64,000 nucleotides of DNA from Melastoma dodecandrum (lineage: Eukaryota; Streptophyta; Magnoliopsida; Myrtales; Melastomataceae): assembly GCA_029817715.1 (NCBI GenBank), contig JARUPY010000538.1:2294001-2358000 (forward strand), in the 5' to 3' direction. The notes beneath the pieces are model-generated. The model was not told where the DNA came from and did no database searches. It saw nothing but the letters and a program-made list of their open reading frames with translations. The translations under genes and the position numbers were made by a program. Position 1 is the first letter of the stretch. Each line of letters begins with the position of its first letter. Shown here piece after piece: positions 12,651 through 25,022 of the stretch.

Positions 12651-13249
12651 TGTTGACTATCTCATATACTCGGAGAAGTCACAATTCTCAATAAACAGCG
12701 GAAACATGATCGTTTACACTGATTTACAATCACAAAGGAAGAACCGGATAGTAAACGTACCCGTAGTTGACATTTTATGGATGTAGAAGATGAATTCAAG
12801 GAGCGTAGATCCTTTTCCCCTTTTCCTTCCCTAACGGCTGCTCTCGATGGAGGAGGCGTAAGAAACTGACGATCGAGACCTTATGAATCGATTTCCAGAA
12901 ATTCCATATATATATATATGGTTTCTTTTGTGAAAAGTCAGTTTTGCCCTTTATTAAATAAAAGTCTGAAGGACAGGGGAAGGGACCTAGCCGTAAATTA
13001 CCATAATCCATAAAACCTACGGTCTTATCCATCAACAGACCATAGGCTATAAATGGCCTACACCCAGCCGTAAACCACATTAAATAATCGAGATGCGCAT
13101 ATCCCAATAACTTTAGTGATCACAATACTTTAGTGGGATTTCATGCACTATCTTATGTTACAGCCTGTTTTATAAAATGTAGTTTGATGAAGTAAAGAAA
13201 GAAGATTAATACAAAAATATACAATTAATTGTAGCCCAAAATTCCAACA
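12651..13249 (-). repeat. 3' LTR of the copia element
   Basis: 599 bp, TG...CA ends, same length as the partner at 25326-25924 with ten substitutions and no indels. A 103-codon open frame inside it is present in both LTR copies simply because they are duplicates. Confidence 0.97.
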
Positions 13250-13262
13250 TTCTCCCACTTGG
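13250..13262 (-). other. Polypurine tract of the copia element
   Basis: On the minus strand AAGTGGGAGAA lies immediately upstream of the 3' LTR, the usual position and composition for a plant copia plus-strand primer. Confidence 0.8.
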
Positions 13263-13883
13263 GCAACATTAATTGTATAAAAAAAAAAGGTTTAGTAAAT
13301 GACTCTCAGGCTGTAACATCTGTATGGCCATATAAAGACAACATCTCGAACAACCCCGACCAACTAAATTACCGAGCGTCGAACTATGACCGTTAGAGTA
13401 TCACTCAATGATACAAGATAACCATAATCACAACATTAAGCAATCAAGCCGTCATGGGTCAATGTGGTGGTGTAGCCGAAATAGCATCCCTTATGTGATC
13501 AAATTTGATGCTACTTCAGTCGGTCCTAATCTTTCTGTAACTTTACACCCATAACGGGCCAGAAAGACTTTTGAGCAAATGATGCTCCCTTATTTGTCTC
13601 ACAAACCTGAATGCGCGCAAACTTTACGGTGCTTTATCAGAGACAAACTTTAGTGACAATACCGTCCTACTTGAGACTAAGCACCAAGTCTCAAGATTTT
13701 CTTTAAACAACTGTCATGTGCACATGATATAAAATAACTGCATGCATGTCAATATATACACATATATATTGTCGACGACAAGATACAATAAGAGAGTATC
13801 ACAAACTCCCACTAACCAAAAGGATCAAAGGACTCTAAGATACCCATGTCTATAACATGTTTCTTAAAAGTTATGGGTCTAAG

Positions 13884-14219
13884 TGCTATGGATCTTCTGG
13901 GATTGCGAACAACCGGAGAAGACAAGAAATGGAGGAAGGACTGACCGGAGGAGAACGTCAGTCGAATCTCTTCATTCAATGGCAAGTTCAGAGTACAAAG
14001 GAAGGAGACAATCTAACAGAACAACAACAACCCCCTACCACTAACAGACTACCTTTAATATCTACACTTCCCCTTGTAACTGTTTGTAACTACTATTATT
14101 TACAATACAATGTGACAATATGGTTCCTCATCTGTTACTTCTGCACTTCACACCATTCAGCTTCTCCCTCCAGAAGGTTTCTGCACGCGTGCTCACTTCC
14201 TCTGCTCACGACCATAGCA
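13884..14219 (-). repeat. 3' LTR of the gypsy element
   Basis: 336 bp, practically identical to 18936-19271. A purine tract (AAGGGGG on the minus strand) lies directly inside at about 14220-14235. Confidence 0.97.
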
Positions 14220-14483
14220 ATCCAACCCCCTTAAAATGAAGCTTGTCCCCAAGCTTATCAGCTGCCGCTACCTCTTCCCACACTACAGCTCAGCTTGTCC
14301 CCCAAGCTTATCAACTGCTGCTACCTCTTCCCACGCTACAGCTCCAAATTCCCATTTTTTTTTCTGCATTTTCTGCTCATCCCATCCTGCACTTTTCTCA
14401 CAACCCATTCCCACTACTCTGTAATTCCCACAACCCATTACTCCGCAATCGTCTCCCCTTCAACAACTTGCCCCCAAGTTGGG

Positions 14484-17400
14484 CTAAAATTCAAAATGAG
14501 GAAATCGTTTAACCAGATCAACATACGACTCCCAAGTAGCATCCTGTGGGTCACCATTGGTCCATTGCACCAAGAGATATACCACACCTACATCACCTTC
14601 CTGAACCAATTTTCTGTCCAAAATTTTCAGTGGCTCAGCTGTCAAAATCAGCTGACCATCAACCACGGGAACAGAACAGACAAGAGGCGGTGGTCCTTCA
14701 TGCTTCCGAAGCAAAGATACATGGAATACAGGGTGTACCTTCACGTCCATAGGTAAATTCAATCGATATGCAACCTGGCCTATTTTAGCAGCCACCTGAA
14801 ACGGGCCAAAAAATCTGGGAGCCAATTTTGCCGAAGAACGGTAAGCCATTGTCTTTTGTCGGTAAGGCTGCAGTTTCACATATACAAAATCCCCCACCGC
14901 AAACTCCTTATCGGTTCTATGTTTGTCCTCTTGACTCTTCATCCGAGCCTGTGCTCTCTGTAAGTGAAAACGGAGCATCTGTAAGCACTCTTCTCGAGCA
15001 CGCAGTGTGCGGTCGACGGTATCTACTTTACTATCACCAATGACATATGGCAAATGAACCGAGGGAGGCTGTCCGTAAACAACTTCATATGGAGTCTTCT
15101 GAATAGCCGTGTGAAAGGTGGTGTTATACCACCACTCCGCCAAAGGAATCCAACTCACCCACTCTTTCGGCCGTTCTCCCGTCATGCAACGCAAGTACGT
15201 CTCCAAGCACTTATTCACTACCTCCGACTGACCATCTGTTTGCGGATGGTAGCTAGAAGACAGCAGAAGATCCACTTGTTGTAAACGAAAGAGCTCCTTC
15301 CAAAAAGTACTAACGAAGACACGATCTCGATCTGAAACGATCGTCCGTGGCATGCCATGTAAACGAAAAATTTGATCCAAAAACACCTGTGCCACCGAGA
15401 CCGCTGTGAAAGGATGACTCAGCAAAAGAAAATGAGCATATTTGCTCAATCTGTCCACAATTACCAAAATTGTATCCTTCCCACGAGACTTAGGAAGACC
15501 CTCAATAAAGTCCATTGATATATCAGTCCAAATGGTGTTCGGAATCGGTAATGGCTGCAAGAGACCTGCTGGTTTTTGCAGCAACGGCTTACACTGTTGG
15601 CAGACAGCACAGTTCCTAATATAGTTCCGAACATCCCGCTTGAGCTTCTTCCAATAGAACAAAGCCATTAAACGTTTAACTGTGGCCTGCATACCCGAGT
15701 GGCCTCCTGTAGGAGTATCATGTAAAAGACAGATAATTTTCTGGCGTAAGACATCATTATCCCCCACAACCAATTTCCCTTTCCTTCGCAATTCACCTTG
15801 GCTCCAAGAATAATGTTTTCGAAAAACACCAGCCTGCAACTGTTGAATTATGGATTGCAGCTGAGTATCACCTTGCCAACTCTCCTGTATCTGCAATATC
15901 AAGTCTGTGTTGACCTGTGATAAAATCAATGACATTAGTTCCGAACCCTGCATCCTCGATAATGCATCAGCCGCAGCGTTTTCCTTCCCGTTCTTGTAAA
16001 GCACTTCATAGTCGAGACCAAGAAGCTTAGGTAAACATTTACTCTGAAAAACAGTAGTAATCTTTTGCTCCAACAAATACTTCAAGCTAAAATGGTCCGT
16101 CTTAATCACAAAATGCCTCCCGACAAGGTATGGTCTCCATTTGTCAATAGCAAACACCACCGCCATCAATTCTTTCTCGTACGTAGAACTACTCTGCATT
16201 TTCTGGGAAAATGCTTTACTGATATACGCAATAGGATGGCCTCGCTGAGTTAAAACGGCGCCCATACCCGTACCCGACGCATCCGTCTCTATAACAAATT
16301 CTTCTTCAAAGTTTGGTAAAGCCAGTACTGGAGCTGTACTCATTACCTGCTTAAGCTGTTGAAAGGCTGCCGCAGCTGCCGAATCCCATCGAAATCCATT
16401 TTTCTTGAGCAAATTCGTGAGAGGCTTACTGAGAAGACCATAATTCTTGATGAACTTCCTGTAATAACCTGTCAAACCCAAGAAACCCCGCAATTCTTTC
16501 ACATTCTTCGGTTCTGGCCAAACGGACATCGCTTTGATCTTGTTGGGATCGGTCTGTACACCTCTCTCCGATATAACATGGCCCAAATATTCAACTTCTT
16601 GAGCTCCAAAGACACACTTCGTTAACTTGGCATATAAAGTGTGTTGTCTCAATATACCCAAGACAACTCTAACATGATCTAAATGCGCACTCAAAGTTTT
16701 GCTGTAAATAAGTATGTCATCGAAAAAGACCAGCACAAACCTCCTGAGATGCGGTCGGAATATAGAATTCATTAAGTGTTGGAATGTAGAAGGCGCATTG
16801 GTCAATCCAAAAGGCATTACTAAAAATTCGTAATGACCTTCATGAGTACGAAAAGCAGTCTTTGGAATGTCATTTGGTGCCATTCGGATCTGCCAATAGC
16901 CAGATCGTAAATCAATCTTCGAGAATAGAGTTGCACCATGAAGTTCATCAAGCAATTCTTCAATAATCGGCATAGGAAACTTATCTTTCACCGTGGCTTT
17001 GTTCAGCTCTCTATAGTCAATGCAGAGTCGCCAAGAGCCATCTTTCTTCTTGACCATCACTATTGGTGAAGAAAATGCGCTCTGACTTGGCCGAATAACA
17101 CCTGCCGCAAGCATTTCCTTCACCATACCTTCAATCGCATCCTTCTGCACTACTGGATAGCGATATGGCCGAACATTGATAGGTGAAGTCCCCTCCTTTA
17201 AATGAATTGGGTGATCATGCTCCCGATGCGGTGGCAAAGTAGTCGGTTCCTCAAAGACATCTGCAAATTCATCCAAAAGACTCTGCAATTTTGGGCACCG
17301 AGGAACTGCGGCCGCAGAACAGATTTCTGGAATAGGTTTGACCGACACAGCAAACATTTGCACCGATTGTGGCCCCTTAGAAACAAGACTCTTCAGTTCT

Positions 17401-18899
17401 TTTCCCGTCATCCAATTCAGGGACCCTGTCTTTCCTCCCCTCAAAACATGCTTGCGACCATTATATTGGAACTCCATCCGTAACTGCGTAAAATCCCACA
17501 AAACAGGCCCTAGTGAAGATAACCATTGTACTCCTAATATCATGTCACAGGTTCCCAGCGACACCAGCATAATATCGGTACGGAATGTCTCACCTTGTAA
17601 CTCCCAAGAAAACTCTTTACACATAGACCGACAATAGATTGTTTCCCCATTAGCGACAGAAACGGCCACTGGATAGCTCGGTGTGATCACACAACCCAAC
17701 CGTTTAGCAGCATTTTTATCCAAAAAATTATGCGTACTACCTGAATCTATGAGGATATTAACCTTACTACCCTTAGCTTTACCTGTCACCTTCATGGTTT
17801 GATATGTCGTATTCCCGGTAATAGCATTCAAGGATATCAAAGGTGGTAATAAATCCTCTGACGGGTGAACCATATCTGCAGCCGAGTCTATCTCATCCTC
17901 ATTCTCCTCTGTAAGAACTTCGACACAATGTAACTGTGCTTTGCACTTATGACCCGGAGCAAATTTCTCTGGGCAGAAGAAACAGAGGTTCTTGGCACGC
18001 CGATCTGCAATAAACTCAGGGGTTAATTGCCTTCGAGTCAACTTTGAAGTCTCCACCGATGGTTTAGGCAAAATAGCTTGTGAAGGCTGACTGTAAGATT
18101 TCAGCGAAGACTTGTCGAAAGGTGGTCTGTGCTTCTTATATATGGAAGATAATAGGTTCTCCTGTAAACGAGCCAGAGTATAAGCATCCATCAGAGTACG
18201 TGGTCGAAACATGCGTACCGCCGTTTGTACTTCGCTCTTCAAGCCACTTAAAAAACAACTCAAAGCTTGATTCTCAGATAAGTCCGTTCTAACTAGTAAA
18301 GCATCAAACTTTTCTTGATAAGCATCCACCCCTCCAGCGTCTTCTTGCCTCAAACTCATCAATTCGGCCATCGGATCATCGTAAGGGTGGCCACCAAAAC
18401 GAGCCGTAATGACAGACTTATATTCCTCCCAACTCGGCCAGTTACCCTGCAGACGAGATTTCATCATTGACTGATGCCAAACGAGAGCTTTACCTTCCAA
18501 ATGCACAGACACTATTTTCATCTTCAAATCGGCCGGTGTGGCATCCACATCAAAAAATTGCTCACACTTATAAATCCACCCTTGTACTTCGTCGCCCCGA
18601 AATCTAGGGAAATCAATCTTTGAAAAGCGCGAAAAATTGGATTGAAACCCTCCCTGTTGCTGTGAAGTGTTGTTATGAACGCTCCTCTGTTCTCTGACAG
18701 GGCACTCCTCCAAATCATGCAGCCTCGTGTTCATCTCCTGAAGTTGTGTTGTAACCCACAGCATGGTTTCACGTTGCGCTCGCATTTCCTCGCGGAATTC
18801 CGTTTGCTGCTGCTGTTGTTGCGTAAGAAATTCGGTCCAGGAGTCTTTCATCGTTCGCTGGAATTCGTCCATTGCTGACTGTGTCTTTGTAGCAACCAT
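14484..18899 (-). CDS. Ty3/gypsy (chromovirus) gag-pol polyprotein
   Basis: Single frame of 1,471 residues from the ATG at 18899 ([13 protein letters not shown]) to 14484. The frame is open upstream into the LTR, but this is the first ATG after the primer-binding site. Domains, approximate residues: coiled glutamine-rich N-terminus; retrotransposon gag (110-255); zinc-binding [14 protein letters not shown] (306-319); aspartic protease with [10 protein letters not shown] (385); reverse transcriptase with [10 protein letters not shown] and catalytic FFDDILIYS (595-760); RNase H with [13 protein letters not shown] (840-950); integrase HHCC zinc region (GGHSG...CAVCQQCKP) and D-D-E core ([29 protein letters not shown]). 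The last 50 residues ([11 protein letters not shown] to FPHFEF) form a chromodomain that should steer integration to modified chromatin. No stop or frameshift was found. Confidence 0.95.
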   Translation of the reverse strand: MVATKTQSAMDEFQRTMKDSWTEFLTQQQQQQTEFREEMRAQRETMLWVTTQLQEMNTRLHDLEECPVREQRSVHNNTSQQQGGFQSNFSRFSKIDFPRFRGDEVQGWIYKCEQFFDVDATPADLKMKIVSVHLEGKALVWHQSMMKSRLQGNWPSWEEYKSVITARFGGHPYDDPMAELMSLRQEDAGGVDAYQEKFDALLVRTDLSENQALSCFLSGLKSEVQTAVRMFRPRTLMDAYTLARLQENLLSSIYKKHRPPFDKSSLKSYSQPSQAILPKPSVETSKLTRRQLTPEFIADRRAKNLCFFCPEKFAPGHKCKAQLHCVEVLTEENEDEIDSAADMVHPSEDLLPPLISLNAITGNTTYQTMKVTGKAKGSKVNILIDSGSTHNFLDKNAAKRLGCVITPSYPVAVSVANGETIYCRSMCKEFSWELQGETFRTDIMLVSLGTCDMILGVQWLSSLGPVLWDFTQLRMEFQYNGRKHVLRGGKTGSLNWMTGKELKSLVSKGPQSVQMFAVSVKPIPEICSAAAVPRCPKLQSLLDEFADVFEEPTTLPPHREHDHPIHLKEGTSPINVRPYRYPVVQKDAIEGMVKEMLAAGVIRPSQSAFSSPIVMVKKKDGSWRLCIDYRELNKATVKDKFPMPIIEELLDELHGATLFSKIDLRSGYWQIRMAPNDIPKTAFRTHEGHYEFLVMPFGLTNAPSTFQHLMNSIFRPHLRRFVLVFFDDILIYSKTLSAHLDHVRVVLGILRQHTLYAKLTKCVFGAQEVEYLGHVISERGVQTDPNKIKAMSVWPEPKNVKELRGFLGLTGYYRKFIKNYGLLSKPLTNLLKKNGFRWDSAAAAAFQQLKQVMSTAPVLALPNFEEEFVIETDASGTGMGAVLTQRGHPIAYISKAFSQKMQSSSTYEKELMAVVFAIDKWRPYLVGRHFVIKTDHFSLKYLLEQKITTVFQSKCLPKLLGLDYEVLYKNGKENAAADALSRMQGSELMSLILSQVNTDLILQIQESWQGDTQLQSIIQQLQAGVFRKHYSWSQGELRRKGKLVVGDNDVLRQKIICLLHDTPTGGHSGMQATVKRLMALFYWKKLKRDVRNYIRNCAVCQQCKPLLQKPAGLLQPLPIPNTIWTDISMDFIEGLPKSRGKDTILVIVDRLSKYAHFLLLSHPFTAVSVAQVFLDQIFRLHGMPRTIVSDRDRVFVSTFWKELFRLQQVDLLLSSSYHPQTDGQSEVVNKCLETYLRCMTGERPKEWVSWIPLAEWWYNTTFHTAIQKTPYEVVYGQPPSVHLPYVIGDSKVDTVDRTLRAREECLQMLRFHLQRAQARMKSQEDKHRTDKEFAVGDFVYVKLQPYRQKTMAYRSSAKLAPRFFGPFQVAAKIGQVAYRLNLPMDVKVHPVFHVSLLRKHEGPPPLVCSVPVVDGQLILTAEPLKILDRKLVQEGDVGVVYLLVQWTNGDPQDATWESYVDLVKRFPHFEF

Positions 18900-18924
18900 G
18901 GACGGTATGGCCAGGATCGGACAA

Positions 18925-18933
18925 CTGATACCA
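18925..18933 (-). other. tRNA-iMet primer-binding site of the gypsy element
   Basis: The minus strand reads TGGTATCAG two bases inside the 5' LTR, a 9-nt match to the 3' end of plant initiator methionine tRNA. Confidence 0.85.
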
Positions 18934-18935
18934 AT

Positions 18936-19271
18936 TGCTATGGATCTTCTGGGATTGCGAACAACCGGAGAAGACAAGGAATGGAGGAAGGACTGACCGG
19001 AGGAGAACGTCAGTCGAATCTCTTCATTCAATGGCAAGTTCAGAGTACAAAGGAAGGAGACAATCTAACAGAACAACAACAACCCCCTACCACTAACAGA
19101 CTACCTTTAATATCTACACTTCCCCTTGTAACTGTTTGTAACTACTATTATTTACAATACAATGTGACAATATGGTTCCTCATCTGTTACTTCTGCACTT
19201 CACACCATTCAGCTTCTCCCTCCAGAAGGTTTCTGCACGCGTGCTCACTTCCTCTGCTCACGACCATAGCA
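18936..19271 (-). repeat. 5' LTR of the gypsy element
   Basis: 336 bp with TGCTATGG/CCATAGCA terminal inverted repeats. The duplicated target CTAAG follows at 19272-19276. Confidence 0.97.
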
Positions 19272-22200
19272 CTAAGTCCTTTAGTTAGTGGATCTGCCAA
19301 CATTGATTATGTATCAATGTGTTCAATGACAATGTCCCCATGCTTTACCAGCTCGCGAACTTTAAGATATTTAATTTCCATGTGCTTAGAACCACCCGTA
19401 GTTCGGTTATTCTTGGAATAGAAAACCGCAGCACTGTTGTCACAATAGATTACTAATGGTCTAGCAATGGAGTCAATAACTTTAAGACCCGAAATAAAAT
19501 TTCTGAGCCAAACAGCGTGAGATGATGCCCCATAGCATGCAACAAACTCTGCTTGCATAGTCGAGGAAGCTATAAGTGTTTGTTTAACACTTTTCCAGGA
19601 AATAGCTCCTCCAGCCAACATGAATATATAACCTGAGGTAGACTTCATATCATCGGAGCAACCAGCAAAGTCAGAATCAGTATACCCGATTACCTCAAGG
19701 TTATCTACTCTTTTGTAGATCAACATGTTAGCTTTAGTTCGCTGCAAATATCTCATTACCTTTTTAGCAGCAGTCCAATGTTCCCTTCCCGGGTTAGACA
19801 AATATCTACCAAGAACACTAACCGGAAAGGCAAGATCTGGTCTAGTACAGACTTGAGCATACATTAAGCTACCAACTGCACTGCTATAAGGTATACCTTT
19901 CATCGATTCCTTCTCAATATCATTCTTGGGACAATGATCTTTATTAAACTTATCTCCTTTTACTATTGGTACTTCTCCTGGCTTGCAAGATTGCATAGCA
20001 AATCGCTCAAGTACCTTTTCAATGTAACCTCTTTGACTCAGTCCCAACACATTTCGAGATCTGTCTCGACAAATTTCAATTCCAAGCACATAAGCAGCCT
20101 CACCCAAGTCCTTCATATCAAAAGATCTAGACAATATGCTTTTGGTCTCGTGTAGCATTGTCAGATCATTACTTGCGAGAAGGATATCATCCACATAGAG
20201 AACAAGAAAGATGAAACTACTTCCACTAGTCCTCATATAAACGCACTGATCAAACGGATTTTCAACAAATCCAAAGGATGATATTACCTCATCAAATTTC
20301 AAATACCATTGTCGTGAAGCCTGCTTTAATCCATAAATGGATTTCTTTAATTTACAAACCATGTGCTCAGATCCTTCTACCTTGAAACCCTCTGGTTGTT
20401 CCATATAAACATTCTCTAAGAGGTTTCCATTTAGAAAGGCTGTTTTCACATCCATCTGGTGTAACTCAAGATTGAAGTGTGCAACAAGCGCCATCAAAAT
20501 TCTGAATGCATCTTTAGAGGAAACTGGAGAATAAGTCTCAGTATAATCAACACCAGCTCGTTGAGTGAATCCTTTAGCAACCAGTCTTGCCTTATAACGT
20601 TCAATATTTCCTTTAGCGTCTTTCTTAGTTTTGAAGACCCATTTACAACCAATTGTCTTTTGTCCATCCGGTGGTTCTGTGAGTTCCCACACATCATTAG
20701 CCGTCATAGACTGTAACTCATCTTTCATTGCACTCAGCCATTCATTACTTTGTGATCCATTGACCGCTTCCTCAAAGTTTGTGGGATCACTCACTAATCC
20801 ACCGTAATCTTCATTAAGAAAGACAATGTAATCATTAGATAAGGCCGGTTTCCTTACCCTAGTTGATCTCCTCACGGGAACAATTTCTGTAACAATTGGA
20901 GGATTTTCAACAATTGCGTTTCGTTCCTCTTCATGCGTACCATCCGATGAATCAATGTTTTCAACAGGAGGCGTCACAACTGTTGTTCCCGTAGACGCTG
21001 GTATGGGAATAAGGACGAAGTTTCGATCATTTGAGGATGTAGCAGGAAAGTCTTGAACTTCTGCTATATCATTTTCTAGAAATTTCGCATTAAGAGATTC
21101 TATTACTTTATTTCCTCTTGAGGGACAATAGAATCTATAACCCTTAGATCTTTCCGGATATCCTATGAAGAAAGCACGAACTGTTCGGGGATCAGTCTTT
21201 TTCTCAACTGGATTAAATACTCTCACTTCAGCTGGACAACCCCAAACACGAAAATGATTAAAACTAGGCTTTCTTCCAGTCCATAGTTCAAATGGAGTCT
21301 TTTGTATAGATTTACTGGGAACTCTGTTGAGAATATATGAAGCTGTTTTAAGTGCTTCTCCCCACAGATAGTTAGGCAAGTTGCTTCTATCCATCATGCT
21401 CCTTACCATATCCATCAGAGTTCGGTTTCTTCTTTCTGCTACGCCATTCTGCTCAGGAGTATAAGGCATAGCATATTGTGGTACAATGCCACAATCTTGC
21501 AGAAACTTAGCAAATGGCCCTATCTGCTGTCCGGAATCAGTATGTCTACCATAATATTCACCACCTCTATCCGATCTCACAATCTTAATTGTTTTCTCCA
21601 ATTGTTTTTCAACTTCCAACTTGAAAATCTTGAATTTCTCCAAAGCCTCCGACTTTTCTTTTATAAGAAATACATAGCCGTAGCGAGAAAGGTCGTCTAT
21701 AAAGGTGATGAAATATTTATTTCCACACAAAGTGGTTTGAAGGAGTCCACAGATATCTGTATGCACAATCTCCAATAGATTAGTGCAACGTGTGGCTCCC
21801 TTCTTGCGAGTTTTTGACAACTTCCCTCGAATACAATCAATACATGTTTCCATATTACTGAAATCAAGTGAAGGGAGCAAATTGTCCTTCACAAGGCGTT
21901 CCACTCGCTCTTTAGATATGTGGCCTAAACGTTTGTGCCACAATATCGAGGACTTCTCTTTCGACAAAACTCTTTTAGGTGCTGAAGATTCAGCATACAA
22001 GGATTCAATACCATATGAAGGTATCAAATCCAATTGATAAAGTCCATTAGACAATTTACCACTACCAACAACCTTTGAATTTAGTGACAACTGCATAGAA
22101 CCATTCTGAAATAAACAGCTAAATCCAAATTTGTTCAACAGTGAAACAGAAATCAAGTTTCTCCTAAAAGTGGGAATATACAGAACGTTTTCCAAAACAA

Positions 22201-23509
22201 GCTCAAAGCCTGAATCTAAAGGAAGTTTAACAACTCCAATAAATTCAGCTTCAGCTTCTGAATTGTTTCCCACTTTCACCTTACTTTCACATTCATTTGG
22301 CTTCCTTTGCTTCTGGAATCCCTGCATGTTCACAGCAATGTGAATAGATGCACCACTATCTATCCACCAAGTATTCGGAGAAACATCGGCAAGGTTTGAT
22401 TCAAAACAAACCAAAGCAGATAATTTACCTCCCACATTCTTATTCTTTTTCTTTTCAAGCCAATTCTTGTATTGATAACAATCTTTCTTCAAGTGCCCCA
22501 TTTTCCCACAAAAGAAGCATTTAATACCACCTTTGGCACTTACAGGTGCATACTTTCGAATCGCTTTGCCCTGTCTTTGTCCAACACTGGGTTTCTTAAA
22601 AATCTGAGGCGCTTGATTGTTCTTTGGTTTGAATCCCTTTTTAAACACCTTTCTTTTATGAAAACTTGGACCTGCATCAGTTATTGTAAAAGCACTTGGT
22701 CTCATGTCTTTCTTAATCTTTTCCTCCTCAGCTACACAGCGAGTAATGAGCTCGTTCACTGTCCAACTCTCTCCTTGAGTGTTAAAAGCAGTCTTAATCA
22801 TTCCAAACTCAGGAGGCAGAGAACTGAGGATCCGAGGAACTATGTAATTCTCTGGTAAATCTATTTTGTGGGCGCTCAGTTTGGACTGCACATGCACCCA
22901 TTTCATAATATATTCCCTCACATTGGTAAAATCTCTGTAAGCCAAAGAATTCATCATCTCTAACAGGTGTGTGATCTCTGCATTGTCAGACACCTGATAT
23001 CGCTCTCCAATGGCAGCAAGAAGAACCTTTGCTTTATTTGTTTCCGGCAAACCACTAAGAAGATGATCCGGGATTGACCTTTTCATGGCCAACATGCACA
23101 TTTTATTGGCATGTGTCCATTTCTCATAATATTCCTTTTCCTGGACTGAGCTCGCATCAGTAGGCACCCCAGGTTCATCCACTGTAAGACCCATATCCTG
23201 GTTGATGCAACCCATAGCAAACTCGAGGTCTTGTTTCCATTTCTTATAATTTGAACCGCCTAGGACCTCTATAGTGGTAGCGTTATTGCACATATTGAAG
23301 GAAACTGTAGAACAAAAGTAATGCAATCATTTAGTGTCATGAGCCATTTAAAATTGATTAATTCGATCCAAAATTAATGAAGAATCCTCATGCCCTAATG
23401 TCAACTCCCCTTTGGGTAGAGAAAACATAAGGCAGAGAAATCTTCCCATAAGGATCATAAAATTATTTGACAAATTTATTCCCTTTGGGAAACAAATAGT
23501 CTAATCCCA

Positions 23510-23790
23510 CACCCGATCACGTGTCACCATGGATGATCCACTTTGGTGAAATCATACACAGCACAATGTGCTATAAACTGTGGGAATTAATACATGCTAC
23601 CTTTAAGAAACCACCACCTGTCACATACAAGTGAGCCACTTTGGCAGCCAAACACTTGTAGCACATTATGACGTTCCTTCATTAAATAAATGCATGTATT
23701 AATTAGAACCAACTGTCACCATAAACAGGTCACTTTGGCAACCAAATGTTCATGGCACAACATGGTCACACCTTTCTAGGCTCATATCAC
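23510..23790 (-). repeat. Degenerate tandem repeats in the copia leader
   Basis: Three diverged copies, roughly 100 bp each, share TGTCAC, CACTTTGGC, a CACA/ATG-rich block and AATTAATACATGC or similar. They lie just upstream of the gag start. Function unknown; possibly cis-acting for packaging or translation. Confidence 0.6.
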
Positions 23791-24084
23791 TTATCACATC
23801 AGATATTATGTGTGATACCTTACTCGTGTATATATATGTATATACTTATTCCTTTCCACGAGTCTTACTTTAAAAAGATTGCGTAAAATTAATATTATAA
23901 TATGCGCAATTATTGTTTAATAGTTTAGGTTAGCATAGTCCCAAACACATAGATTTAATGCCTAATCCACTTGGATTAGGTTTTATACATTGACACATTT
24001 ATATCTTAATACGCAATATTTACACTGCCCAGTTTTATTTATTTACAAGGGCTTTAGCATATGTACAATATCCCCATTGGTTTC

Positions 24085-24693
24085 TTAGACAAACAGATGA
24101 GGATATTTTGTCCTGGCCTCAGCTTCTGGTTCCCAGGTTTCATTACCCTGAGACCAACCTATTTTAACTACCGGCACTATCTTACCACGAATTTGCCTCA
24201 CATTGCAATCTAAAATTGCCAACGGAATATTGTATTCTCCAACATTCGGAACATATCCCTCCACAACGCTTTGAACATCCAGATTTCTGAAAGTGTTGAT
24301 TCCTTCTCCAGCTGTTTGAAATTGTATTTGTCCAGACTGACAATCAATTGTAGCTCCATTTCTTTTCATCCATTGCATACCAAACATGACATCAATGCCC
24401 GGATCCATCTCCGTGACAAAGAGGTCAACTTTTACAATGAGGAAATCAACACGTACCTCACAATCACGACATGGCCCCCACATTTTGACGGGGACATCTT
24501 TCCACGAAGTGATAATTGATGCATATTGGGTTCTATCCCAAGGCATTCCCATTTCTTTTGCTGACCTTTTGGAGATGAAGGAGTGCCAAACTCCCGTATT
24601 GAAAACCCCTTTGAGGTGATATCCATCAACCCATACATTTCGTTCCAGCCTCCAAGATGGTTGACTTGAGCTTCCCGCCAGAGTTTTAATGTA
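24085..24693 (-). pseudogene. Gypsy-type aspartic protease/chromodomain fragment in the copia leader
   Basis: An open frame on the element's sense strand, in the copia leader between LTR and gag. Read upstream of the first ATG (24552), the frame is open from about 24693. It contains NTGVWHSFIS where gypsy proteases have DTGATHSFIS, and then GMQWMKRNGATIDC, matching the GMDWL...ATIDC block of gypsy proteases. It ends in NETWEPEAEARTKYPHLF, which resembles the tail of a chromovirus chromodomain. RT, RNase H and integrase are absent, so this looks like a gypsy remnant deleted internally and carried inside the copia leader. The catalytic Asp appears as Asn, so protease activity is unlikely. It could alternatively be an independent gene fragment. 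Confidence 0.6.
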
Positions 24694-24810
24694 TATTTAC
24701 AGAATATGAAGAAGGATAACTGATCGAATTGATGGAATGATAGAATGCGGATCTATCATTGAATTGATTTCAACATTTTATAGGCTGAGATTGAAGTTTC
24801 TTCGCTTACA

Positions 24811-24919
24811 GATTGACAATGTCAATTGACAATTGTCAATCTGAATTACATTTGTCCCTTTTTTTTTTAATTCAACGTGCGTGAAGGCACGTTACAATCA
24901 AAGCGACGTACGTCGCTTT
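24811..24919. repeat. Cluster of palindromes in the copia leader
   Basis: Three self-complementary segments: the GATTGACAAT...ATTGTCAATC arms (24811-24841), AACGTGC/GCACGTT (24874-24893), and a perfect 20-bp palindrome centred on GACGTACGTC (24900-24919). An AT-rich ATT/TAA tract follows (24920-24995). They could form RNA hairpins in the genomic transcript. Confidence 0.7.
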
Positions 24920-25022
24920 CAATTAATATAATATATTAATATAATAATATTATAATAATAATATAAATAATAAAATATTATTATTATTATAACAATCATT
25001 ATAATCCGTCCTTTTATGGCAC

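Larger units (their letters stand above)
13884..19271 (-). mobile_element. Ty3/gypsy chromovirus (Reina-like), nested in the copia element
   Basis: Full-length element of 5,388 bp with 336-bp LTRs. The LTRs begin TGCTATGG and end CCATAGCA, and the element is flanked by the perfect 5-bp duplication CTAAG (13879-13883 and 19272-19276). Only one difference was found between the two LTRs (A at the first, G at the second, within GACAAG/AATGG). It carries an initiator tRNA-Met primer site, a polypurine tract and one uninterrupted gag-pol frame, so it looks structurally autonomous. The small size, short LTRs, C-terminal chromodomain and [14 protein letters not shown] motif suggest the Reina group of chromoviruses; that lineage call is from memory. 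It landed in the RNase H end of the copia polyprotein in the same orientation. Confidence 0.97.
13812..23293 (-). pseudogene. Ty1/copia gag-pol polyprotein, disrupted
   Basis: The ATG at 23293 opens the polyprotein (MCNNATTIEVLGGSNYKKW). Domains in copia order, approximate residues: gag; CCHC knuckle CFFCGKMGHLKKDC (about 260-272); aspartic protease DSGAS (about 312); integrase zinc region and D-D-E core with HTDICG and PEQNGVAERRNR (about 450-630); reverse transcriptase with MDVKTAFLNG and YVDD (about 850-1090); RNase H with DSDFAG and DNSAA (about 1170-1315). The frame is open to a TAA at 19307-19309, just before the conserved ADPLTKGL block. The gypsy element then splits the coding region at 19272-19276/13883. 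The remaining C-terminal codons continue from 13883 and end at a TAG at 13812-13814. Long open frames suggest relatively recent activity. Confidence 0.93.

Noticed and set aside
12481..12786. 101-codon ORF crossing into the copia LTR
   Set aside because: It ends inside the LTR and its unique part matches no family I recognise.
12796..13107. 103-codon ORF present identically at 25471-25782
   Set aside because: It lies in both copia LTRs; duplication explains its conservation and there is no recognisable protein family.
24900..24919. Perfect palindrome as a microRNA precursor
   Set aside because: The arms are only 10 nt with no loop, too short for a miRNA hairpin.
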